From positions 1-6,360 of the forward strand of contig PEXZ01000041.1 of the NCBI GenBank assembly GCA_002763345.1: 6,360 bases of DNA. The letters run 5' to 3'. The position numbers and the translations under genes are program-made. Positions 1 through 5,738 of the stretch are shown here, in pieces. The DNA is from Candidatus Micrarchaeota archaeon CG08_land_8_20_14_0_20_59_11 (GTDB lineage: Archaea; Micrarchaeota; Micrarchaeia; Norongarragalinales; Norongarragalinaceae). Under the pieces are notes generated by a model, which made no database searches, had not been told where the DNA came from, and saw nothing but the letters and a program-made list of their open reading frames with translations. Within the stretch, counting starts at the first letter, position 1. Each line of letters begins with the position of its first letter.

Positions 1-35
1 AAAAGGTTGCGTATTGTTGGCTTCGGTCCAACCGC

Positions 36-3000
36 CTACCAGCTTCCGAGTCCTTTCTGCGTGCCGCCCAGCTTTATGCCGTCCTCGTCGTAGCCGAACG
101 CGCCGAGTATCTTGAGAACCGCGGGGAGCACCTGATTGTTTACGTAGTATTCCGCGTCGTAGTCCTTGGCTGTTTCCGCGAACTCCGCCTTTTCCGAGAT
201 GGTTTTCCCGCTTTTGGTGATGACGTATGAGACGAGCGAATTGTCGGGGACTTTTATTCCCGCGGCGCGCGCCTTCTCAACCGCGCCGAGCTCGGGGCTC
301 TTCACCTCGTAGTTCTTCTTGCGCAGCTGCGTGTGAATCGTCAAGTCCTCGATTGGCGTTTTTCCCGCCCGCAACTCCTCGACGACTTTTCGGACAAGCG
401 CCACCGCCTTCTTCACGTCGCCCTCCTTCAGCAGAATCTCGAGCACCGCGCGCTGCGTCCGCCTCGCGACGCGGCTCCAGTCGCGGCGCACGAGTTCGAA
501 TCCGCGTATCTTAATCTTGCCCTCGCGGTTTATCATCGCGTACTTCTTCTTCGCGCCCCTCTCGCCCTGCTTCTTCGCGACGAATATTCCGCGCGGGTAT
601 ATGTCCTCGAGTTCCAGCTCCATCTTTTCAGGAAGTTCCGCGTTGATTTTCTTCTGGAATTCGAGCACCTTCTTTTCGTCTATATATTGCAGCATGATGG
701 AATCCGTGTTATGAAGCACCAGTTGCCCGCAGGCGTCGACAAACGTGTGGTTATCCTCGACGCTCAGGTCGTAAACCCAGCCGTCGTAAGCTTCCGCAGC
801 AATCCTGGTTTTGAACCTTTGGTTGTACCTGCTGGATGTGGAAAGCACGTACTCACCGTTGTAGGCGCGCCGCCTGACCGTGTGGTTTATGCCCAGTTGC
901 CGCAACAGGACACTCAAGCCGCTAGCCAGCCGCGTGGAAACGGTGGAATACCTGAAGTTTCTTTTTTTGTATTCCTCGGAGTAGCCGAGCTTTTTGTTCA
1001 CGCTCCTGCTTCCGTCGCCTTCCAGCAACTTTTTCAGGAATGCGAGCTGGTGTTTTTTCGGCACATTGTAAATGAAGTCTGGCAGTTTTTTGCCCCGGCT
1101 CGTCTGCCCGCAGAACATCTTGAAAAATACCGCGCTCAACGAGTTCATCATTTGCAGCTTGAAGGTTACGTCATCGTAGACGATCGTTTTTTTAGCGCCC
1201 CTCGACGTGCGGTAATCCAAATGCCGCGTCTTCATAGTCGAGCGTATGACGCTCGCTTTAGCCGAGAAAAGCGATTCGTAATCACGTCTGAGTTCTTCCA
1301 GCCACTCCCTTTTCCCGGCGATGCTTGCTCCGTTCCGCGTATGCGTCGTTTCAATCGTCGAGGAACTGCCCTCCGCCGCATAAGCGGCGAGGAGCCTGCA
1401 GAGCGACTCGAATTCGGGGGTTCCAACCTTCACGAATCTTTTAACCTTTACCGGCTGTTTGCGTTCGGTCCAGCCGAAGGTGACGCTTTCCGAGTCGCAT
1501 TTCGTCCTGCCAGTTTTTGTTCGTCCCTTGTATGCCGTTTTTACGTTATAGCCCTTCAGCACGTCATAGACGTCTAATTCCGAAACAGTGGGCTCCACGG
1601 ACGGGACGGGTGCCTGTGCGATTTTCTTGTTTCCAATATCCATGGGGCGCGTTTCGACTAAGCCGGCGGGCGTATCGGCCATCAACGAGTGATCTTCCGT
1701 CACCCGCGTTTCTCCGAATTTCTGGTTGACCCTGTAAATTGTTTTGTCCGTCCTGTGTCTTATCAGTTCGGTTACGTTCTTCCACTCCGTTTTCTTGGTG
1801 GATGGATTGACGCTCAAGGCGCTCCAGCCGGGCAGGGGTATTACCTCCTTTTCGCCGCACCTTATAGTCCGTTCCGCGTTTTCCTCGAAAAACTCCCCTA
1901 CATTCTTAACGTGTAGCCTGTGTTGGTTGTCCAAAAGGATTACGCACCTGTCTGCGGTGATGCTGTCGCCGTAAAGCACCTTGAATCCCGCTTCCTCGGC
2001 TTTTCGCATCGTGTCCTGTATGAAGTGCCTGCCCCATGCCGTCACGCTCTCCCCGCACTCGCGCGAATACCAGCGCGAGCGCGCGTACAGCAGGTATCCG
2101 TAGAACGAGTTCGCGATGATTTTCAGCGCCCACTGGCGCGCGTCGAGCTGGCTGCGCGCATTCCCTTCCGCACTCTTCATCGCTTTTTTTGCCGCAAAAC
2201 GCGCCTCAAGCACCTCGCCGAGCACGGACGGAATCAGCCCCTCCTTTTTCTTGCAGAACCTGTGTCCGAGCGGCGAGACGTAGGCATCCTCCTCTTTGCA
2301 GCCGATTGTCGCGGGGTCCACGTTGTGCGATATGATGATGGACGGATACAGCGAGCGGAAATCGAAAACTGCTATGTTCTCGTATATTCCCGGCTCCGGA
2401 ATCTTCACGAACGCGCCCTGAATCGGCGCAGCCTGCCGCGCCTCCGCTTCCGCCTGTTCGGGCTTGTTCGGAATCAGTTCGCCTCGCTCCGCGGCGCGCC
2501 GCATCAGCAGTGCCTCGACGAGCTGCCCGGTTGTGGCGCGCGACGCATCGTGCAGCGTGGTTCCCGAAACGCGCGCGAGTTCTATTTCCAGCGGGAGATA
2601 ATGCCTCGCAAGCTCGAGGCAGGCAACCGCGTCGCTGCGGCAGTACTTCGCGAGATGCGCGTCGCCCCTGTCCCACGCCTTCCAGATTTCGAGCTTCGCT
2701 ATGTCTTCCTTCTTCTTGCCGAGCACCTCCTCGTAAACCTTGTCCAGCGACAGCCGCGGCATGCGCAGCGCGCCGATTTTGCTCATGAACGAGACGACGT
2801 TGAAGACGTCGAAATGGACGCGTCCGTTGACGCGCGCCGTGTTCCGCAGTCCGAGCCGCTTGAACACGGGCAGCGCCTTCGTCCTGCCCAGCCGCAGCTG
2901 CGCCTTCGTCTGCCTCGCGCGCTCCGCGAGATACGGCAAGTCGAATTCGTCGCCGTTGTACGTGCAGAGCACGTCGGCGCGCTCTTCGCGCAGGAACGCG

Positions 3001-3614
3001 GAGAACGATTCGAGCATGTCCTTTTCCGTCGGAACGGTTCTCACGAACTCGAACGGGTATTTTTTAGTTGTGAACAGCACGTCCTTGGACGCGGAGCATC
3101 CTATCATGATGCACGGGTCCCGCTTCGCGTCTGGCATGCCGGTCGGGTTGTACGTTTCGATGTCGAAGGACGCCATGCGCAGGGAAGGCATCTCGTCGTG
3201 CCCATCGAGTTGCCTGAGCAGCGTAACCTCGTTTTCCTCGTCCGCCTCGATTTCAAGAGGGGCGCACGGCACGATTTTTTTGTCGATGAGGTAGCGGCGC
3301 ACGTATTGGATGGCCTGCTCGTACGTCTTTCCGTGCATGGACGCGGCAGCCGCAGCCATGGGCACGTCGGAGGGGCGGTTGCAGGTGATTTTGAGGAAGG
3401 TTTTGCCGGAGCGAATCGTAGTTTCAACCCGTTTCACGCCGGCAATCCTCTTCAGCGCGTCCGCCTTCTTTTCATCGGCATCCAGCAGGAAGTAGGGCTC
3501 GAAAGAGTAGTCGTACGCGCGGGTTGTCTTTCCCGAGAGCGTCCTGAGAAGCAGCCGCACGCCGCTCCTGTTCTTGCGCAGAATGTAGTCGATGTCGAGA
3601 AGGAACGCTTTCAC
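36..3614 (-). CDS. polB: Family B replicative DNA polymerase, intein-interrupted precursor
   Basis: Template-directed DNA polymerase with a 3'-5' proofreading exonuclease, of the Pfu-like archaeal type. Visible motifs in order: residues matching the uracil read-ahead pocket (Y10, P40, P81, V84); Exo I FDIE 150-153; Exo II YNGDEFD 219-225; Exo III YCRSD 324-328; polymerase motif A DFRSLYPSII 418-427; motif B KIIANSFYGY 498-507; motif C YGD 548-550 joined to TDS 970-972 only after intein removal; KKKYA 1022-1026 and RRDWS 1043-1047 leading into the thumb. The C-terminal end QKGLGSW (1186-1192) resembles a PCNA-binding box. The precursor is 1192 aa; minus the 419-aa intein it is 773 aa, the usual archaeal size. 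The start is GTG at 3614; a TATA element centred about 25 nt upstream and no Shine-Dalgarno suggest a leaderless message. The stop is TAG at 36-38. The family assignment is very secure; the PIP-box and uracil-pocket roles come from alignment by memory with Pfu polymerase. Confidence 0.98.
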   Translation of the reverse strand: MKAFLLDIDYILRKNRSGVRLLLRTLSGKTTRAYDYSFEPYFLLDADEKKADALKRIAGVKRVETTIRSGKTFLKITCNRPSDVPMAAAAASMHGKTYEQAIQYVRRYLIDKKIVPCAPLEIEADEENEVTLLRQLDGHDEMPSLRMASFDIETYNPTGMPDAKRDPCIMIGCSASKDVLFTTKKYPFEFVRTVPTEKDMLESFSAFLREERADVLCTYNGDEFDLPYLAERARQTKAQLRLGRTKALPVFKRLGLRNTARVNGRVHFDVFNVVSFMSKIGALRMPRLSLDKVYEEVLGKKKEDIAKLEIWKAWDRGDAHLAKYCRSDAVACLELARHYLPLEIELARVSGTTLHDASRATTGQLVEALLMRRAAERGELIPNKPEQAEAEARQAAPIQGAFVKIPEPGIYENIAVFDFRSLYPSIIISHNVDPATIGCKEEDAYVSPLGHRFCKKKEGLIPSVLGEVLEARFAAKKAMKSAEGNARSQLDARQWALKIIANSFYGYLLYARSRWYSRECGESVTAWGRHFIQDTMRKAEEAGFKVLYGDSITADRCVILLDNQHRLHVKNVGEFFEENAERTIRCGEKEVIPLPGWSALSVNPSTKKTEWKNVTELIRHRTDKTIYRVNQKFGETRVTEDHSLMADTPAGLVETRPMDIGNKKIAQAPVPSVEPTVSELDVYDVLKGYNVKTAYKGRTKTGRTKCDSESVTFGWTERKQPVKVKRFVKVGTPEFESLCRLLAAYAAEGSSSTIETTHTRNGASIAGKREWLEELRRDYESLFSAKASVIRSTMKTRHLDYRTSRGAKKTIVYDDVTFKLQMMNSLSAVFFKMFCGQTSRGKKLPDFIYNVPKKHQLAFLKKLLEGDGSRSVNKKLGYSEEYKKRNFRYSTVSTRLASGLSVLLRQLGINHTVRRRAYNGEYVLSTSSRYNQRFKTRIAAEAYDGWVYDLSVEDNHTFVDACGQLVLHNTDSIMLQYIDEKKVLEFQKKINAELPEKMELELEDIYPRGIFVAKKQGERGAKKKYAMINREGKIKIRGFELVRRDWSRVARRTQRAVLEILLKEGDVKKAVALVRKVVEELRAGKTPIEDLTIHTQLRKKNYEVKSPELGAVEKARAAGIKVPDNSLVSYVITKSGKTISEKAEFAETAKDYDAEYYVNNQVLPAVLKILGAFGYDEDGIKLGGTQKGLGSW
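708..1964 (-). mobile_element. Pol-c site intein with LAGLIDADG homing endonuclease
   Basis: A 419-residue in-frame insertion (precursor residues 551-969) lies between D550 and T970 of motif C, the same position as the Thermococcus litoralis pol-2 intein. It has every element needed for splicing: Ser551 as first residue; block B with TEDHS 639-643 (T639, H642); block F YDGWVYDLSVEDNHTF 943-958; block G LVLHN 965-969 with penultimate His968 and terminal Asn969; and Thr970 as the +1 nucleophile. The central part carries two LAGLIDADG-type helices, LLAAYAAEG 741-749 and FLKKLLEGDG 859-868, with acidic residues E748 and D867 in the metal-binding positions, so the homing endonuclease looks intact. 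A Lys/Arg-rich stretch at about 690-730 may contact DNA (inference). By eye, codon use is less GC-biased than in the flanking polymerase, which fits separate acquisition. The protein should excise itself after translation; the endonuclease would be expected to cut intein-free polB alleles. Confidence 0.96.
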
Positions 3615-3621
3615 GGTAATA

Positions 3622-3631
3622 TTAATAATAC
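3622..3631 (+). promoter_or_regulatory. Candidate TATA element for the coiled-coil gene
   Basis: An AT-rich run, ATTAATAATA, is centred about 33 nt upstream of the ATG at 3659 and would give a transcript start near 3652 with a leader of only a few bases. A weak Shine-Dalgarno-like GTGAGG sits at 3645-3650 but would fall at or before that transcript start. The run lies inside the 44-bp gap shared with the divergent polB promoter, so its strand assignment is uncertain. Confidence 0.4.
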
Positions 3632-3635
3632 GTCC

Positions 3636-3643
3636 CTTAAATA
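3636..3643 (-). promoter_or_regulatory. TATA box (box A) for polB
   Basis: The minus strand reads TATTTAAG here. Its centre lies 25-26 nt upstream of the first base of the polB GTG start, the usual archaeal TATA-to-transcription-start distance. This places the transcript start at or next to the GTG. No GGAGG-like motif lies between, consistent with leaderless translation. No clear purine-rich BRE is visible. Confidence 0.6.
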
Positions 3644-3658
3644 CGTGAGGCGATTGCG

Positions 3659-4024
3659 ATGGTTGAACCCCAAAAAGGGAAGGACTTGGTTGCGCTGCAG
3701 GCGGATTTGCGTTCGGCAGAGACGAAGATTGACCTGATTGTCCAGAAGATTAACACCGTTGAGAAGAACGAGGAGGTCATCGGCCGCACCATCGTTGCGC
3801 ACAACGAGAAGCTCAAGCGCATCGAGGAGAAGGGCGGCGGAGGCGGCGATTCCTCCGCATTGAAGGATGAGCTCGAGGACGCGCTTTCCAAGAGGTTCGC
3901 CACGAAGCAGGAGGTTCAGGAGCTCAAGTACGTCCTCGACACCGTGAACCCGCTTTCCTTCGCGACAATCGACCAGGTGAAGGAACTCCTCGAAGAGATG
4001 AAGAAGGAGCTGAATAAGGGTTAG
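3659..4024 (+). CDS. Coiled-coil protein with pentaglycine hinge, function unknown
   Basis: This 121-residue, highly charged protein has no signal peptide or membrane segment. Residues about 10-57 form a long Leu/Ile/Val-spaced amphipathic helix, probably a coiled coil. A Gly run (59-63) acts as a hinge, followed by a second helical stretch 68-92. The C-terminal part, LKYVLDTVNPLSFATIDQV (89-107) then a Lys/Glu-rich helix, is the least generic segment and the best handle for a homology search; I cannot assign it to a named family. It may oligomerise or act as an adaptor (inference). It is transcribed divergently from polB across 44 bp and is followed after 2 nt by the next gene, so the two probably form an operon. 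Opposite-strand reading frames here are Leu-rich mirrors of this Lys/Glu-rich sequence. Confidence 0.85.
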   Translation: MVEPQKGKDLVALQADLRSAETKIDLIVQKINTVEKNEEVIGRTIVAHNEKLKRIEEKGGGGGDSSALKDELEDALSKRFATKQEVQELKYVLDTVNPLSFATIDQVKELLEEMKKELNKG

Positions 4025-4026
4025 CA

Positions 4027-4389
4027 ATGCCCATTTCCTGCTTCCGGGGAGCCCACCGCGTAATAAGATTCAAGCGCCCGCCCGAACTGAACGAACTGGC
4101 GAGCCGCCTGCGGGAGGCGTTTCCCGACATACGTCTAAAACCTGTCAAGGTCATCGAGCCGAAAATGTCCATTACCCACCACGCGCCCGAGGGACGTTTC
4201 GTACAAGACCCCGACCGGCGGGAGTTCCCCGACGGCACCCACATGATAGCCCGACATCCTTCCGAAACCCCAGACAATGTTATTAGGGTGGAGGGCACGC
4301 GAATGCTGATAACCAAGACTTTTTACCTTAAGAACCGCGAGACGATAAACGCGCTGCTGAAGGGGCTTCCTTTCACCCACGCGCACTAA
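4027..4389 (+). CDS. Hypothetical protein, 120 aa, second gene of a two-gene unit
   Basis: I do not recognise this protein. It is soluble, with no membrane segment or signal peptide. It starts with a basic segment (RVIRFKRPPE, 11-20), then an amphipathic helix around 20-32, alternating hydrophobic stretches that look like beta strands (KVIEPKMSIT 41-50; NVIRVEG 84-90 and MLITKTFYL 93-101), and a helical end. His residues are frequent (H10, H51, H52, H72, H77, H118, H120) but form no known metal motif. The ATG lies 2 nt after the upstream stop, with a weak AAGGG at 4016-4020 as possible ribosome site, which supports co-transcription and coupled translation. Its TAA stop overlaps the stop of the convergent membrane-protein gene. 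Support is reading-frame length, strand and spacing only; a 130-residue opposite-strand frame (3924-4316) is a weaker alternative because it overlaps two same-strand genes. Confidence 0.65.
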   Translation: MPISCFRGAHRVIRFKRPPELNELASRLREAFPDIRLKPVKVIEPKMSITHHAPEGRFVQDPDRREFPDGTHMIARHPSETPDNVIRVEGTRMLITKTFYLKNRETINALLKGLPFTHAH

Positions 4390-5198
4390 CGTTTTCTGTC
4401 GAGTTCCACGAGCGCGTTCGCGAGGAACGCCGCGCCGAATGTCTGCGTGAATGAGATGCCGAGCAGCAGCACGAACAGCGACAGGAACACGAGCAGCCCG
4501 GAAACGAGCAGGCTCGTCGCGCCCGCCGATGCGGCGTAGGCTATCGCGAGGACAAGCGGGACGAGCGAGGCGATTACCAGCGCGATGCCTACGACCACCT
4601 CCGTCAGGAAGACGAGGAACACCGCTGCGGGCTTTTTCACGAACAGTTTCGCGGATGCCGAGAGCGCGTCGAGCGCCTTCCTGCCGCGCAGTATCACGAA
4701 ATACGGTGTGAAAACAAACGCGCAGGAAACCGCGATGCTCACGATTGTTCCTGCAACCGCAGCCAGCGCCCCTCCGCCGCTATAGGACGCCCCGGCAACC
4801 CGCCGCCCTAGTAACGTTTCGACAGCCCAGTTGGCCGCGAAGGAAACAAGGATGACCGCGAACATGACGCTTATGAGCCCCAACAGCCGCTTCTTCGCTT
4901 CCCCGAAGGCTTTTTTCTTTCCCTGCGACTGCAGCGCCACCGTCGCAATTGCGAGCAGGCTTCCTATTGCGACCACGATTGCCAGCAGAATCAGCAGGAG
5001 CACGAGCCACGCGGCTGTCGGGATAAGCGACGCCAGCCCCGCAGGCGCCGCGAGCGCCGCAGCGAGTGCGCCGAACCCGATTGCGGCGAGTGCGCCGAGT
5101 CCGACCGCCGCGAGAAGATACAGGTAAAGAAACGGCTTCACGTGCCCGAGATTCCACGCGTACGAAAGCGACTTCTCGAGGTTGCGGATTACGTCCAT
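4386..5198 (-). CDS. Polytopic membrane protein, about six transmembrane helices
   Basis: This 270-residue protein is very rich in Ala, Leu and Val. Hydrophobic segments lie at roughly 22-50, 62-90, 104-128, 143-171, 191-222 and 228-258. Basic loops at 93-104 (GKKKAFGEAKKR) and 171-189 (RGRKA ... FVKK) and the basic C-terminus DRKR should be cytoplasmic by the positive-inside rule. There is no cleavable signal. The layout, with a 'KALDAL...LFVKKPAAVFLVFL' element before helix five, recalls archaeal DUF4013/DUF7847-like or GDPD-membrane-domain-like proteins, but this is an impression and I assign no activity. The start is ATG at 5198, with a TATA element centred about 25 nt upstream inside the end of the preceding gene and no Shine-Dalgarno, suggesting a leaderless message. 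The TAG stop (4386-4388) overlaps the convergent gene's TAA. Confidence 0.88.
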   Translation of the reverse strand: MDVIRNLEKSLSYAWNLGHVKPFLYLYLLAAVGLGALAAIGFGALAAALAAPAGLASLIPTAAWLVLLLILLAIVVAIGSLLAIATVALQSQGKKKAFGEAKKRLLGLISVMFAVILVSFAANWAVETLLGRRVAGASYSGGGALAAVAGTIVSIAVSCAFVFTPYFVILRGRKALDALSASAKLFVKKPAAVFLVFLTEVVVGIALVIASLVPLVLAIAYAASAGATSLLVSGLLVFLSLFVLLLGISFTQTFGAAFLANALVELDRKR

Positions 5199-5205
5199 GG
5201 AGCGA

Positions 5206-5634
5206 TTAGCGCCATCGCCTTATAAAGAGTGCGCCGCGCGACTGCGGGATCGGTGGACGCCTTTTCATGTTGGCGATTTGCACCGCAGCGCGCGCGTTCG
5301 CCTGTCTGGTTGTGAAGTGCCGCACCGCCTGCTCCGCCTGCGCCGGACTGATGCGGGCGACATTTGCGGTCGGGCCCATTCCCCTATTGGCTTCCGAGAT
5401 GTCGCGCAACATGTATGCCGTTATTATACTCCTCTGTCTCTTGATTTTTCCGGAAGCATCGACGAGTTCCTTTATCTGAAAAGGCGCGCTGAGCGTGCCC
5501 AACCCTGGGATGCTGCCCACCCATACATTCCATGGAAAGTCTTCTGCAGCTCCCTTGGCTTTCTCGAAAAGCTTGGCCCCCATTCCCTCCTCTTTTTTCG
5601 GGGCCTTCCAATCCATCGCCTTCAACTGCGCCAT
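5206..5634 (-). CDS. Hypothetical basic protein, 142 aa
   Basis: I do not recognise this protein. The N-terminus is Lys-rich (1-28). A short hydrophobic and Gly/Pro segment, FPWNVWVGSIPGLG at 33-46, is too broken to be a transmembrane helix. Residues 52-125 look helical and amphipathic, with several Arg/Gln/Ala-rich turns. The C-terminus is Arg-rich and ends FIRRWR. The net charge is clearly positive, so binding to nucleic acid or membrane surface is possible but is inference. The start is ATG at 5634, with a TATA element centred 26-27 nt upstream and no Shine-Dalgarno. The TAA stop is 7 bp before the downstream membrane-protein ATG. A 171-residue plus-strand frame overlaps it (5182-5697) but has a Cys/His/Arg-rich composition typical of an antisense shadow. 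Confidence 0.7.
   Translation of the reverse strand: MAQLKAMDWKAPKKEEGMGAKLFEKAKGAAEDFPWNVWVGSIPGLGTLSAPFQIKELVDASGKIKRQRSIITAYMLRDISEANRGMGPTANVARISPAQAEQAVRHFTTRQANARAAVQIANMKRRPPIPQSRGALFIRRWR
5219..5226 (-). promoter_or_regulatory. TATA box for the membrane-protein gene
   Basis: The minus strand reads TTTATAAG here, a near-consensus archaeal box A, centred 24-25 nt upstream of the ATG at 5198. It lies within the last codons of the upstream 142-residue gene, so the membrane protein can be transcribed independently of its neighbour. No Shine-Dalgarno motif lies between it and the ATG. Confidence 0.6.
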
Positions 5635-5655
5635 GATTATTTTATGCCGATTCCG

Positions 5656-5665
5656 TTTAATAAAA
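5656..5665 (-). promoter_or_regulatory. TATA box for the 142-aa gene
   Basis: The minus strand reads TTTTATTAAA here, centred 26-27 nt upstream of the ATG at 5634, the spacing expected if transcription starts at the start codon. It lies in the 104-bp divergent region 5635-5738. Confidence 0.5.
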
Positions 5666-5671
5666 GGAACG

Positions 5672-5679
5672 TTTTTAAG
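5672..5679 (+). promoter_or_regulatory. Candidate TATA element for the secreted-protein gene
   Basis: TTTTTAAG on the plus strand would give a transcript start near 5702 and a leader of about 37 nt that contains the GGAGG ribosome site. An alternative AT-rich element, GTTATAGTAG at 5691-5700, would give a leader of about 19 nt that still includes GGAGG. The sequence does not decide between them. Confidence 0.35.
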
Positions 5680-5724
5680 GCGCGCTGGGCGTTATAGTAG
5701 CGTGCGCTATTTACGAGGGGAAAT

Positions 5725-5729
5725 GGAGG
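5725..5729 (+). promoter_or_regulatory. Shine-Dalgarno sequence GGAGG
   Basis: A perfect GGAGG lies 9 nt upstream of the ATG at 5739 and selects that codon over the in-frame ATG two codons later at 5745. An out-of-frame ATG at 5723 overlaps the motif and would encode only three residues before a stop. Confidence 0.75.
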
Positions 5730-5738
5730 CCTGATTTG

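Noticed and set aside
1..35. Small hairpin (GTTGG/CCAAC stem, 16-20 and 28-32, 7-nt loop) followed on the minus strand by TTTT at 4-1, as a polB terminator
   Set aside because: The stem is only 5 bp, the T run is 11 nt away and at the window edge, and archaeal termination does not require hairpins; the evidence is too thin.
333..1577. A 414-codon plus-strand open frame opposite the intein and PolB C-terminal region
   Set aside because: Its composition mirrors the minus-strand gene, it spans the intein boundary without change, and no family features are visible.
711..1980. The heptamer GGTGCTT occurs on the minus strand just before both intein junctions, as a possible target-site duplication
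   Set aside because: It encodes Val-Leu in two conserved but unrelated contexts (KVLYGD and LVLHN), sits at different distances from the junctions, and inteins do not create target duplications.
1920..3737. A 605-codon plus-strand open frame antisense to polB
   Set aside because: It lies opposite highly conserved polymerase motifs, is Arg/His/Leu-rich as expected for the antisense of GC-rich coding DNA, crosses the polB promoter and has no recognisable domain.
3611..4027. A 138-codon minus-strand frame opposite the coiled-coil gene
   Set aside because: It is almost pure Leu/Val/Arg, the expected mirror of a Lys/Glu-rich coiled coil, and it overlaps the polB start.
5182..5697. A 171-codon plus-strand frame opposite the 142-aa gene
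   Set aside because: It has Cys/His/Arg-rich shadow composition, covers two minus-strand promoters, and lacks a Shine-Dalgarno; the minus-strand frame has a well-placed TATA box.
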